DNA of 64,000 bases, taken from positions 124,001-188,000 of the forward strand of contig NZ_FXBA01000006.1 in assembly GCF_900177705.1 (NCBI RefSeq), read 5' to 3'. Under the pieces are notes generated by a model. The model made no database searches. It saw nothing but the letters and a program-made list of their open reading frames with translations, and was not told where the DNA came from. A program made the translations under genes and the position numbers. Shown one piece after another: positions 31,918-39,712 of this stretch. This DNA is from Fibrobacter sp. UWB15. Lineage in GTDB: Bacteria; Fibrobacterota; Fibrobacteria; Fibrobacterales; Fibrobacteraceae. The number at the start of each line of letters is the position of its first letter. Position 1 is the stretch's first letter.

Positions 31918-32763
31918 CTAGAGGATAAAGGTGCGGCCGGCGTAAACGAATACGCGGTGTTCCAACCAAAGCTTGAGGGCGGCTGACAGAGTGCGCTTTT
32001 CGATATCCTTACCGAGTTCCACGAGCTCGTCGATACTGGCTGTTTCGGGCACACGCTGAATGTCTTGGCAAATGATCGGGCCCTGGTCCAAGTCTTCGGT
32101 AGCGAAGTGGGCCGTGGCACCGATAATCTTCACACCCTTGTGCCAGGCCTGGTGGTAGGGCTTTGCTCCCTTGAAGGCCGGCAAGAAGCCGTGGTGGATG
32201 TTGATAATGCGGTACTTGAATTCTTCAGTGAATGCTTCGCTCAAAATCTGCATGTAACGGGCGAGAACCACCGTATCGGTATTGGTTTCGGCGATAATTT
32301 CGCGGAAACGGTTCTCGGGAATGCTCTTGTCCGGGTTCGACGGCACATAGTAGAACGGTACACCGAAGGTGCCGCCCACGGGGCCGAGGTCGGGGTGATT
32401 GCCTACAATGCAACTGAACTCGCAGGGGAGGTCTCCATCGCGTCTCTTGAGCAAAAGGTCGTAAAGGCAGTGGTCCGTCTTCGAGACGAAGATGGCTACG
32501 CGCTCAATTTTGGTGGTATCGAACAGTTTCCAGTTCAGATGGAGGTGGCCTTCCAGGGTCTCCAGGTGCTTGCGGACTTCTTCGATATTTTCGGATTCCG
32601 CTTCAAAAACGGCACGTAAAAAGAATGTTTCAATATCTTTTGCCGTATGTTGCTGTAAATCGACAATGTTAGCGCCGGCCTTGGCGAGCACTTGTGTTGT
32701 TCCGGCAATAAGGCCCTTTTGGTCGGGGCAATGGATCTGCAAAATGTAACGTGTAATAGCCAT
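31918..32763 (-). CDS. purU: Formyltetrahydrofolate deformylase
   Basis: A 281-residue enzyme that hydrolyses 10-formyl-THF to formate and THF, balancing one-carbon units. An ACT domain covers about residues 3-80 (ILQIHCPDQKGLIAGTTQVL) and a formyltransferase-fold catalytic domain follows, with the catalytic His and Asp in NIHHGFLPAFKGAKPYH and ATEDLDQGPII. The formate can feed purine synthesis. TATAAT lies 8 nt upstream of the ATG with no clear Shine-Dalgarno. Confidence 0.95.
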   Translation of the reverse strand: MAITRYILQIHCPDQKGLIAGTTQVLAKAGANIVDLQQHTAKDIETFFLRAVFEAESENIEEVRKHLETLEGHLHLNWKLFDTTKIERVAIFVSKTDHCLYDLLLKRRDGDLPCEFSCIVGNHPDLGPVGGTFGVPFYYVPSNPDKSIPENRFREIIAETNTDTVVLARYMQILSEAFTEEFKYRIINIHHGFLPAFKGAKPYHQAWHKGVKIIGATAHFATEDLDQGPIICQDIQRVPETASIDELVELGKDIEKRTLSAALKLWLEHRVFVYAGRTFIL

Positions 32764-32863
32764 AGCCCAAAATTATAAAATCGCAAGGATTAAGTCTTTG
32801 CACTCCTCCCGAAAAACTAAAATATTCTAACTTTAAAACGAAAACTTTATACGAGAAGGAAAA

Positions 32864-33979
32864 ATGAGTCGTAAAATCTCTTTCAAGTCTATGATTGCCG
32901 TTGTATTCGGTATGGCTATTGCACAGGTCGTTGCTGCTCCGCAGAAGTCCTGGGATGCTATTTACAATGCCGAAGGCGAAGGCGATTATTCCGCTGCTAA
33001 AATTGACGGCAAGATTCGTTTCGGTAAGTATACGCACTATAAGGAAGTCCAGCCGGTTTCTTTCAAGGTTGCCGACAGCCTGTTCGCTTTCTCTGTCGCC
33101 GGCAACATGACCGTTCCCGCCGATAAGATTGAAAAGGAACATTTCTACGAAAAGTGTAACGAAACCATGGAAGCCTGGATTTCGTTCTTTAACAAACCCC
33201 GCGATTTCGGTGGCGAACAGCTGGTTATCAACGTCGCCGGTGTGGACCTCGCTTGTGGCGACGAACTCTTTGCCGTGGGTGATCTGAGAATCAAGTTCAC
33301 GAACCCCAAGGCCCAGGAAGCTTGGGCAAATACCCTGGAGGGTCGCGAAAAGTACAAGCGCGAAAAGGTGGTGGAATACCGCCGTGCCGAACAGGAACAC
33401 CGCGCTTCTCTCCGTGACGTGTCGGGCATGGTCAAGGACCCGCGCGACGGTCAAGTGTACCGCACCATCAAGGTCGAAGGTCGTGAATGGTTTGCTCAAA
33501 ACGTGAACTACAATGTGGAAGGTCACTCCTGGTGCTACGAAGATAAGGAAAACTACTGCGCTCGCGGTGGCCGCCTCTATGACTTGGAGGGCGCCCGCAA
33601 GGCATGCCCCGAAGGTTGGCATTTGCCGCGTGACCGCGAATGGATGGACCTGCTCGTTGGCCTGACACACTGCTACGACGGCGTGGACAAGTGCGAAAAG
33701 TTTGCCAACAAGATGAAGGCTACCACTGGTTGGCAGGGCGGTGGCGGTACTGACGAATACGGTTTCTCCATCTTCTCTTCGGGCTACCGTAAGATGGTGG
33801 GCAAGTCTATCGTTCGCTACGAAGACATGGGCGAATACGCCGGCTTCTGGTCTGCACAGAACGGTCGTAACGAAACCATCTGGATTTGGGCAATGGGCCG
33901 CATGAGCGACCAGATGGTCCGCCAGCTCGTGCCGAGCAAGACCAACGCCTACTCCGTCCGCTGCATCAACGGAAATTAG
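32864..33979 (+). CDS. FISUMP-domain secreted protein
   Basis: A 371-residue protein with a signal peptide (residues 1-25, ending VVAA), a 125-residue N-terminal region I do not recognise, and a Fibrobacter succinogenes major paralogous (FISUMP) domain from about residue 190. Domain markers are YRTIKVEGREWFAQNVNY, a paired-Cys segment near WCYEDKENYCARGGRLYD, ACPEGWHLPRDREWMDL and the final YSVRCING. FISUMP domains are expanded in Fibrobacter and occur on surface proteins; their biochemical role is unknown. GAGAAGGA precedes the ATG by 5 nt. Codon use is regular, consistent with good expression. Confidence 0.9.
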   Translation: MSRKISFKSMIAVVFGMAIAQVVAAPQKSWDAIYNAEGEGDYSAAKIDGKIRFGKYTHYKEVQPVSFKVADSLFAFSVAGNMTVPADKIEKEHFYEKCNETMEAWISFFNKPRDFGGEQLVINVAGVDLACGDELFAVGDLRIKFTNPKAQEAWANTLEGREKYKREKVVEYRRAEQEHRASLRDVSGMVKDPRDGQVYRTIKVEGREWFAQNVNYNVEGHSWCYEDKENYCARGGRLYDLEGARKACPEGWHLPRDREWMDLLVGLTHCYDGVDKCEKFANKMKATTGWQGGGGTDEYGFSIFSSGYRKMVGKSIVRYEDMGEYAGFWSAQNGRNETIWIWAMGRMSDQMVRQLVPSKTNAYSVRCINGN

Positions 33980-34008
33980 TAGACTGTAGGAAGTTAGAAG
34001 TAGGAAGT
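33978..34008. repeat. TAGGAAG-type low-complexity repeat
   Basis: AGTAGACTGTAGGAAGTTAG and AAGTAGGAAGTAA directly follow the FISUMP stop codon. An inverted relative lies at 34091-34123. Confidence 0.55.
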
Positions 34009-34041
34009 AAAAAACGAGAGCTTGAAAGCTCTCGTTTTTTG
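34009..34041. terminator. Bidirectional terminator between FISUMP and argS genes
   Basis: AACGAGAGCTT (34013-34023) with AAGCTCTCGTT (34026-34036) is an 11-bp perfect stem flanked by A and T runs, so it can act on both strands. Confidence 0.9.
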
Positions 34042-34090
34042 TTATATGCATTTGTGTTTCGTTAGACAATAAAAAGTACTAAAGCAATTA

Positions 34091-34123
34091 ACTGCCTACC
34101 GTCTACTGTCTACTTCCTACTGC
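34091..34123. repeat. Inverted TAGGCAG/TAGACAG repeat near argS 3' end
   Basis: ACTGCCTACCGTCTACTGTC and TACTTCCTACTGC read, on the opposite strand, like the elements at 16137 and 26083. Confidence 0.6.
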
Positions 34124-34139
34124 AGCGCCTTCTGCGAAG

Positions 34140-35867
34140 CTACATCTGCCTAATCGGGAAGAGGCCGAGCAGGTCGAGCACGTTTTCGAGCACAATCTGT
34201 GTCGCCTGAACCAGGAACAGGCGGGACTTTTCTTCGGCAGAACCGAGCACGCGGTCTTCGTGGATGAACTTGTGCGCAGCTTCCGCGATTTCCAAGGCGT
34301 ACTGAGCGAGCACGCTCGGTTCGTCACCGGCCACGGCATCCAGAATCTTCTTGCCCTTCTTCGACAGGATGTTGATGAGGCTGTAGGCCGCATCGTCGCT
34401 GAGTTCGGCGAAGTTCACGTCCTTGATTGCTGCGGCGAGGTCGGCACGTTCAATGCCGGCCTTGCGCATAATGCTGCAGAGGCGCACGTGGGCATTCTGC
34501 ACATACGGACCCGTATCGCCTTCGAAGCTCATCACGGCATCCCAATCGAAACGCACGTCCTTCAGGCGGCTGTTCTTGAGGTCGTTGAAGGTAAGGGCGC
34601 TAATGCCGATCTGGCGGGCGATGAGTTCCTTGTTCTCGAGGCCCGGATTCTTCTGGTCGATGAATTCAAGAATTTTCTTCTGGGCGGCTTCAATCACGTC
34701 GCGAAGCAGGCTTGCAGTCCCCGTGCGGGTCTTGCCCTTTTCCCACTTGCCGTCTACCAGCTGCAGAATCACGCCGAACGGAATGTGGTACATGTCCTTG
34801 TACCATTCGCGGCCCATCTTCTTCAAGACGTGGAACACCTGCTTGAAGTGGAGCGCCTGTCCGAGGTCCACCACGTAAAGGCACTTGTCGAAGTTGTATT
34901 CCTTCTTGCGGTAGCAAGCGGCAGCGAGGTCGCGGGTGGCGTACAAGGTAGAACCGTCGCTCTTGCGGATCAGGCAAGGGTTCAGGTCGAATTCGTCGAG
35001 CATCACCACGTCCAAATCCTGGCTCTTGACCATCAGATTCTTTTCGCGGAGTTCGTCGAGAATGGCGGGAATCTTGTCTTCGAAGAAGGATTCGCCGGTG
35101 TAGTGGTCAAAGCCCACGCCCATCATGTCGTAGATGCGCATGAGTTCCTTCAGCGTTGCGGCGCGGAAGGCGGTCCAGAGCTTGCGATAGAATTCGTCGC
35201 CCTGTTCCAGCTTGGTGAATGCGGCGCGCGCTTCGTCTTCGAGACCCGGCTCTTCCTTGCTGGCCTTGGAGAATGCGGCGTAAAGGATGTTGAGTTCCTT
35301 CACGGTGAGGCTATCGAGCGTGGCGTCGTCGGTGGGACGCTTTTCGCGCAGGTACATCACGATGAGCTTGCCGAAAGCGGTACCCCAGTCGCCCAGGTGG
35401 TTGATGCGTTCCACCTTGTAGCCAGCGGCCTTGTAGATGCGGGAAAGCGAGTTTCCAATCATCGTTGAACGCAGGTGGTGGAAGGCGAGTTCCTTACCGA
35501 TGTTCGGGGAGCTGAAGTCAATGCAGACGACCTTCCCGTTCGGTGCTGCGTGACCGTATTCGAGGCCCTTGGCGGCGATTTCTTCGAGAGTCGACTTCGC
35601 GAGGAATCCGCGGTCGATGAAGAAGTTCAGGTAACCGTTCACGGCTTCGACCTTCGAAAGACCGGTCGGGAGCTTCACCTGTGCGGCGAGGTCTTCAGCG
35701 ATCATCTTCGGGGCCTTGCGCATCACCTTGGCGAGCGAGAAGCACGGAATGGTGAAGTTGCCGTGCGTGGTATCAGGCGGCACGGAGATAAGCTTGAGGG
35801 CGGCTTCCTTTTCGAAGGAGCCGGTAGCGGCGAGCGCTTCTGCGATTTCTTGCTCAAACGAGTTCAT
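34140..35867 (-). CDS. argS: Arginyl-tRNA synthetase
   Basis: A 575-residue class I synthetase that charges tRNA-Arg. It has the N-terminal additional domain, the catalytic Rossmann core beginning DFSSPNIGKELAFHHLRST, a central REKNLMVKSQDL and DGSTLYATRDLAAACYRKKE region, and the C-terminal DALR anticodon-binding domain ending NVLDLLGLFPIRQM. Two signature motifs are unusual: the HIGH motif reads AFHH, and the KMSK loop reads KGKTRTGTASLL. E. coli ArgS also lacks a canonical KMSK. The ATG at 35867 is preferred over the GTG two codons upstream. It overlaps rsfS by 14 bp. Confidence 0.95.
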   Translation of the reverse strand: MNSFEQEIAEALAATGSFEKEAALKLISVPPDTTHGNFTIPCFSLAKVMRKAPKMIAEDLAAQVKLPTGLSKVEAVNGYLNFFIDRGFLAKSTLEEIAAKGLEYGHAAPNGKVVCIDFSSPNIGKELAFHHLRSTMIGNSLSRIYKAAGYKVERINHLGDWGTAFGKLIVMYLREKRPTDDATLDSLTVKELNILYAAFSKASKEEPGLEDEARAAFTKLEQGDEFYRKLWTAFRAATLKELMRIYDMMGVGFDHYTGESFFEDKIPAILDELREKNLMVKSQDLDVVMLDEFDLNPCLIRKSDGSTLYATRDLAAACYRKKEYNFDKCLYVVDLGQALHFKQVFHVLKKMGREWYKDMYHIPFGVILQLVDGKWEKGKTRTGTASLLRDVIEAAQKKILEFIDQKNPGLENKELIARQIGISALTFNDLKNSRLKDVRFDWDAVMSFEGDTGPYVQNAHVRLCSIMRKAGIERADLAAAIKDVNFAELSDDAAYSLINILSKKGKKILDAVAGDEPSVLAQYALEIAEAAHKFIHEDRVLGSAEEKSRLFLVQATQIVLENVLDLLGLFPIRQM

Positions 35868-36270
35868 CTTCACTGCTCTTCTTCTTGGAGGTATTCTTCA
35901 CAAAGTCATTTTCGTCGAGTTCCACAATGTTGCCGTCGGCGTACAGACGGTCAAGGGAAATTTCGTTACGCTTTTCTTCTTCGAACAGGTGAACCATCAG
36001 GTCTAACCCCGCGTCGAACACGGCCCAGCGCACGCCTTCTTTGTATTCCACGCCCACGGAGGGGAGCTTGTTCGCCTTGAATTCCTTGCGGAGTTCGTTC
36101 AAAATTGCCTGCATCTGGGCTTCGCTTTCGCAGGTTGCCACCAAGAAGTAATCGGTGACATCCTTGATGCCGCGCAGGTCAATCAGCTGCACGTTTTGGG
36201 CGCGCAACTCAAACAAAATGCTTGCGCCCATTTGGACGGACTGGGGAAGTTCTTGATTATTCGTTGTCAT
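35854..36270 (-). CDS. rsfS: Ribosomal silencing factor RsfS
   Basis: A 138-residue RsfS/Iojap protein that binds L14 and blocks subunit joining when nutrients are limited. The core VQLIDLRGIKDVTDYFLVATCESEAQMQAI and GVRWAVFDAGLDLMVHLF are characteristic, as is the Trp-Asp-type ending; the C-terminal 20 residues are lysine/serine/acid-rich. It sits between a LytR_C-domain lipoprotein (14-bp overlap) and argS, which indicates an operon of three. Confidence 0.93.
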   Translation of the reverse strand: MTTNNQELPQSVQMGASILFELRAQNVQLIDLRGIKDVTDYFLVATCESEAQMQAILNELRKEFKANKLPSVGVEYKEGVRWAVFDAGLDLMVHLFEEEKRNEISLDRLYADGNIVELDENDFVKNTSKKKSSEDELV

Positions 36271-36694
36271 CTGTTTCTCCCTGTTCGGGTTCTATAATAT
36301 GTTCAAAGTCTTTTCCGATATACACGGCTGCGTCGACTACGGCGCGGCTGCTGTGCACCACCAGCACGTTGTCAGTCTTGAGGGCTTGCGCAAGTGCCTT
36401 GGCGCCTTCCCATTCGGGGTTTCTAAGCACAAGTACAGTTTCGTCGTAGTTCTGCAATCTGTCGTTTCTGGAACTCACGATGTCAAAACCGTTTTCGCGC
36501 AAGTAAGAGCGCATCTTGGCTGCAGCACCCTGCATTCCACAACTGTTCAGTACTTCAACATCTCCCTTGTAGGTGCGCTTGACTTTTACGACCGGAGTTT
36601 TATTTTCTTCTTCGCAGCCCGTAAAAAGCAATGCAGCCATCAAGGCTATTGCGGCGAAAGAAAAGCGAAATGTTTTGGTGTACATCAAGGACAT
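36257..36694 (-). CDS. LytR_C domain lipoprotein
   Basis: A 145-residue protein with a lipoprotein-like signal (MAALLFTGC, Cys27) and a LytR C-terminal-type domain: VEVLNSCGMQGAAAKMRSYL, FDIVSSRND, ETVLVLRNPEWEGAKALAQAL and VYIGKDFEHII. The pattern of x-V-x-V-x-N-G/S-x-G-x-A and a final hydrophobic IxxGxD is the family signature. The domain's function is unknown, though it is often in the cell envelope. The lipoprotein gene upstream of rsfS is the arrangement seen in several phyla (known). Confidence 0.8.
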   Translation of the reverse strand: MSLMYTKTFRFSFAAIALMAALLFTGCEEENKTPVVKVKRTYKGDVEVLNSCGMQGAAAKMRSYLRENGFDIVSSRNDRLQNYDETVLVLRNPEWEGAKALAQALKTDNVLVVHSSRAVVDAAVYIGKDFEHIIEPEQGETDDNE

Positions 36695-36763
36695 TTTCTA
36701 GTTGAAATTTAGAAAAAATGTTCCTTGTTTGTCTTGCTTGTTCAAGTCGGGCGAGGCTTTCTA

Positions 36764-37339
36764 CTATCTACAATAATACGGATTGCGCCAAGGGCATCCG
36801 CCATACAGGTAGCGGTGCGGGCCGTAAGCCTTGAAGGCGTCGCGTTCGTTCACGAACATCAGCCTGAAACTCATGTTGTCATTAGGCTTGTATTCTAGTG
36901 CAATGTCGGGGAGCACAACATCTACATTACCCTGTCGTACATCTTCTTTTGCAATGGGTGTTCCGAAACGGAAGTTGGAATATAGCGGCATCCAGAGTCC
37001 TACATTTGCATATAAATGAAGCTCCGGAGTGAATTCGTAGGCGAGGTGTGCCATGTAGCTCTGCTGGGCGAAGCTTCCGAAAGTGCCTCCCATAAAGCTC
37101 ACCGAGTAGGTGTAGGCGACTTTTAAAGCTGGGTCGAAGGTTTCATGGCGTACTAGACGCTCTGGGTCAAAATGCTCTCGGTTCCAAGGAATCCCGTCGT
37201 CGGGAACAATGTAGACAGTATCGACGATTGTGTCTTTGGGATTGGCGGCTAGAGTTTTTACAATGGTTGAATCTATCTTCACGGGGTCGACCGCAAAGGA
37301 TATTGTTGCCATACATGCAAGAAAAATCATCCACCGCAT
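36764..37339 (-). CDS. Secreted hypothetical protein, 191 aa
   Basis: Not recognised. A signal peptide is clear (MRWMIFLACMATISFA). After a Thr/Asp-rich linker (about 20-60) the chain shows aromatic, alternating beta-strand patterns (VAYTYSVSFMGGTFGSFAQQ, LAYEFTPELHLYANVGLWMP, ALEYKPNDNMSFRLMFV), which suggests a small beta-barrel or surface protein. TATATT ends exactly 6 nt before the ATG and no Shine-Dalgarno is visible. It ends with a Cys-containing GGCPWRNPYYCR tail. Confidence 0.6.
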   Translation of the reverse strand: MRWMIFLACMATISFAVDPVKIDSTIVKTLAANPKDTIVDTVYIVPDDGIPWNREHFDPERLVRHETFDPALKVAYTYSVSFMGGTFGSFAQQSYMAHLAYEFTPELHLYANVGLWMPLYSNFRFGTPIAKEDVRQGNVDVVLPDIALEYKPNDNMSFRLMFVNERDAFKAYGPHRYLYGGCPWRNPYYCR

Positions 37340-37345
37340 ACTGTG

Positions 37346-37351
37346 AATATA
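37346..37351 (-). promoter_or_regulatory. -10 hexamer giving a possible leaderless mRNA
   Basis: Minus-strand TATATT is followed by six bases (CACAGT) and the ATG at 37339. No Shine-Dalgarno or strong -35 is visible. Confidence 0.5.
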
Positions 37352-37394
37352 GATAATTCAGAGTGATGAGGGATTCCACACTGCGCTTACAGCG

Positions 37395-37742
37395 CTACAC
37401 GATTTCGTTTTTGGCGTTCACGTGGATAACTGTGGGTTTCCACGATTTGGCTTCGTCTTCGCTCATGGTTGCATAAGCAACAATAATCACGAGGTCGCCA
37501 GGCTGAACAAGTCGTGCTGCGGCGCCATTCAGGCAAATCACGCCAGAACCGGCAGGGCCTTCGATGACGTAAGTATCCAGGCGGTTGCCGTTGTTCACGT
37601 CAAGAACGCCCACCTTTTCGAAAGGAAGAATATTGGCGGCGTCCATCAGGTCGCGGGCAATAGTAATCGAACCCTCGTAGTTGAGGTTTGCGTCGGTTAC
37701 AGTTGCGCGATGAATTTTACTTTTGAGTAATTCCAGCTGCAT
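37395..37742 (-). CDS. panD: Aspartate 1-decarboxylase
   Basis: A 115-residue pyruvoyl enzyme that makes beta-alanine for pantothenate and CoA. The self-processing site is Gly-Ser in LNYEGSITI (Ser25 becomes the pyruvoyl group); [18 protein letters not shown] and DLVIIVAYA are conserved. The start is the ATG at 37742 ([16 protein letters not shown]), which matches family length; the longer in-frame reading is unrelated sequence from the preceding gene. It lies 7 bp after the DUF5683-like gene. Other pan genes are not in the window. Confidence 0.96.
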   Translation of the reverse strand: MQLELLKSKIHRATVTDANLNYEGSITIARDLMDAANILPFEKVGVLDVNNGNRLDTYVIEGPAGSGVICLNGAAARLVQPGDLVIIVAYATMSEDEAKSWKPTVIHVNAKNEIV

Positions 37743-37749
37743 GATGCGC

Positions 37750-38502
37750 TTAGAACTTGACATTGAAGAATCCCGCCACACCCTTTTCCGGGGTCGGGAG
37801 AATGCCGTAGCTGAAGCGGTTTGCGTCCGGGTTGCTGTCCCACTGGGTGCTGAAGAATGCATCAGCAAAGGACCAAATGTGTGCGCCAGCTACAAAAATC
37901 AAACCATACCACCAAGCGGTGTTGCCGTCGACTGCAAGGTAAACTGTTGCACCGACGCTTACACCCCAAAGGGCGTCAATCCAAATAGCCTTCATGGATT
38001 CTTGCTTGTGCCACTGATACAGGGAGGGAACAAGCAGAGAGAGATATGCGTAGCTCTGATCGCCAGAGCGGTTGCGGTAAGAACGGTCAATGTCGGCATC
38101 TTCGAGACCGCCAGAACGCTGAGCGAGCCATTCTTCTTCAGAGACGCCGAGCTTTTCCCAGGGCTTCTGCAAGTATTCAGAGGGGCGAACACCCATTTCG
38201 ACGAGGCTAGTCAGTTTGGCTCTAGAAACGCCTTCTTGCTTTGCCTGCTGAAATTCCCACTGGGTAAGTCCCATTTCTTCGTAATTAAAACCCTGCCATT
38301 CGTCAGCAGAAGCGGTTGCTTCGCCTACCTTGGCATTTTCTTCGGCTTCCTCGCTGCTGTTGTCGTCAGCAAAGCCGTCGTCAGTTTCTTCGGTGGATGC
38401 CCCGTAAGAATAGGAATCTTCGGAAGATTCGTCGTCAAACTGTGCGAACGCAATGGAGCCGCACAAAAGCACCGTTGTGAGAATCTTGCACCAATTCGCC
38501 AT
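37750..38502 (-). CDS. Secreted DUF5683-like protein, 250 aa
   Basis: The protein has a signal peptide ([20 protein letters not shown]), an acidic low-complexity segment (about 22-65), a charged helical middle, and a C-terminal hydrophobic part in which [20 protein letters not shown] parallels the PGxGQxY motif of the proteins at 14045 and 15424. It ends GFFNVKF, the same last four residues as the 15424 protein. The ATG at 38502 is chosen because GGAAG lies upstream; an in-frame TTG precedes it. Likely an envelope protein; function unknown. It is transcribed with panD. Confidence 0.7.
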   Translation of the reverse strand: MANWCKILTTVLLCGSIAFAQFDDESSEDSYSYGASTEETDDGFADDNSSEEAEENAKVGEATASADEWQGFNYEEMGLTQWEFQQAKQEGVSRAKLTSLVEMGVRPSEYLQKPWEKLGVSEEEWLAQRSGGLEDADIDRSYRNRSGDQSYAYLSLLVPSLYQWHKQESMKAIWIDALWGVSVGATVYLAVDGNTAWWYGLIFVAGAHIWSFADAFFSTQWDSNPDANRFSYGILPTPEKGVAGFFNVKF

Positions 38503-38524
38503 CAATTTCTTCCTTCAAAAATAA

Positions 38525-38608
38525 TGCCGGGGGAGGGAATCGAACCCTCACACTCTCGCGAGTACCGGATTTTGAGTCCGGCGCGTCTACCAATTTCACC
38601 ACCCCGGC
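38525..38608 (-). tRNA. tRNA-Leu (anticodon CAA)
   Basis: 84 nt, class II. Acceptor GCCGGGG/CCCCGGC, anticodon stem CCGGA/TCCGG with loop CTCAAAA (anticodon CAA, reads UUG), a long variable arm (ACTCGCGAGAGT), T arm GAGGG-TTCGATT-CCCTC and A73. CCA not encoded. Confidence 0.95.
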
Positions 38609-38687
38609 TCGGGGTTTGTTCAAATATAGAACAATTTCGCTTTTTTTGCAGGGGGAAACCGCGAAAAAAGCGTTTTTTGTTGAAAAA

Positions 38688-39596
38688 TTACCTTTTCAAA
38701 AGGGGTTGGAATTCAATTTTTAGGGGGGCAAGTTTGTTTGCCGCGAAATCGACCGCCTGATCCTTTGTTTCAAATCGTCCGGTTTGAACAAGGTAAAGGG
38801 TTCGTTCGCCCCTAGGCTGTTCAATTACGGTGCAGGTAATTTTTTGCTTTTTAAGGTTGGTTACGAGCAAATCGGCGTTGGCTTTTGTGCCAAAAGCTCC
38901 CAACTGCAGAGTCCAATATTCCGCTGAGGTTGCTGCAGGAACTGTTGCCGGAGCAGTAGCGACTGGGGCGGGAGGCGGTGCCGGGGTGGCTTTCTGTTCC
39001 TTGGGCTGTTCGACTACTGGTGCCGGTTCGGATGCCGCAGGCTGTGGAGCGGGGGCGGCGACCTTGGCTGGCTGCGTGGTGGGAGCAGTCTTTGCCGATT
39101 GAATGGCTTTTAGTGAGTCCGGGTTGCCTAACAGGTTGCAACGGTCGTTCAGGTCTTCCGACTTCACCTTGGCCTTTACTGCGTGGCACACTTTCTGAAG
39201 CACGACGGCCTGGTGCGGGTGCGAAGTCTCTATGGCCTGGATCAAGTCTTCGGCAGCCTTGTCGTATTTGCCAAGGTAGAGCCTGAACTGGGCGCTCGTC
39301 ATCATGAGATCTGCGTAAATAGCCTTTTGCGGATTGGTTGTCTGGATGAGGCTGTCGAGGCGTTTGCCAGCAATCTTGAACGACTGGGCATTTCCCGTTT
39401 GCGAAAGGGCGAGGATATTCCACAGGTAGCATTCGGCCTTCAAGGAGTCCGGTTCCTTGGGGCATGCAACCTCGTATGCGGCAGCAGCTTCTTTCCAGTT
39501 GCCGGCAACGTATGCCTTCTGAGCATCTGCCATCGTCTGCGCAAAGGAGCTAATGCTGCAAACTGCAAGTAGAATAGTAAGTAGTTTCGTCTTCAT
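38688..39596 (-). CDS. SPOR-domain periplasmic protein with TPR-like region
   Basis: This 302-residue protein has a signal peptide (MKTKLLTILLAVCSISSFAQ), a helical repeat region (about 20-150) with alanine-rich TPR-like pairs, a Pro/Ala/Gln linker (about 165-225) and a SPOR domain in the last 75 residues (YWTLQLGAFGTKANADLLVT and LYLVQTGRFETKDQAVDFA). SPOR domains bind denuded glycan strands at the division septum. I chose the ATG at 39596 so that the signal peptide is at the N-terminus; an in-frame extension upstream is a dispersed repeat translated as ALRQAQGPSLRMTKE and is unlikely to be coding. Confidence 0.85.
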   Translation of the reverse strand: MKTKLLTILLAVCSISSFAQTMADAQKAYVAGNWKEAAAAYEVACPKEPDSLKAECYLWNILALSQTGNAQSFKIAGKRLDSLIQTTNPQKAIYADLMMTSAQFRLYLGKYDKAAEDLIQAIETSHPHQAVVLQKVCHAVKAKVKSEDLNDRCNLLGNPDSLKAIQSAKTAPTTQPAKVAAPAPQPAASEPAPVVEQPKEQKATPAPPPAPVATAPATVPAATSAEYWTLQLGAFGTKANADLLVTNLKKQKITCTVIEQPRGERTLYLVQTGRFETKDQAVDFAANKLAPLKIEFQPLLKR

Positions 39597-39599
39597 TTC

Positions 39600-39705
39600 T
39601 TTTGTCATTCTGAGCGAAGGTCCCTGAGCTTGTCGAAGGGCCGAAGTCGAAGAATCTAAGGATGGATCCTTCGACTCCACTTCGTTGCGCTCAGGATGAC
39701 ACTTC
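39600..39705. repeat. Dispersed palindromic repeat upstream of the SPOR gene
   Basis: About 100 bp that starts GTCATTCTGAGCG and ends CGCTCAGGATGAC, giving inverted ends. Internally GATCCTTCGACTCC matches the copy inside the DEAD-box helicase gene at 6345-6398. Confidence 0.75.
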
Positions 39706-39712
39706 CACCTGT

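Noticed and set aside
32669-34069. 466-codon minus-strand frame opposite the FISUMP gene
   Set aside because: The plus-strand FISUMP gene has a signal peptide, ribosome site and domain; the antisense frame does not.
37743-37868. N-terminal extension of panD
   Set aside because: It lies in the last codons of the upstream gene in another frame; the ATG at 37742 gives the family length.
39597-39680. Upstream extension of the SPOR protein
   Set aside because: The extra residues are a dispersed repeat in translation, and the signal peptide starts at 39596.
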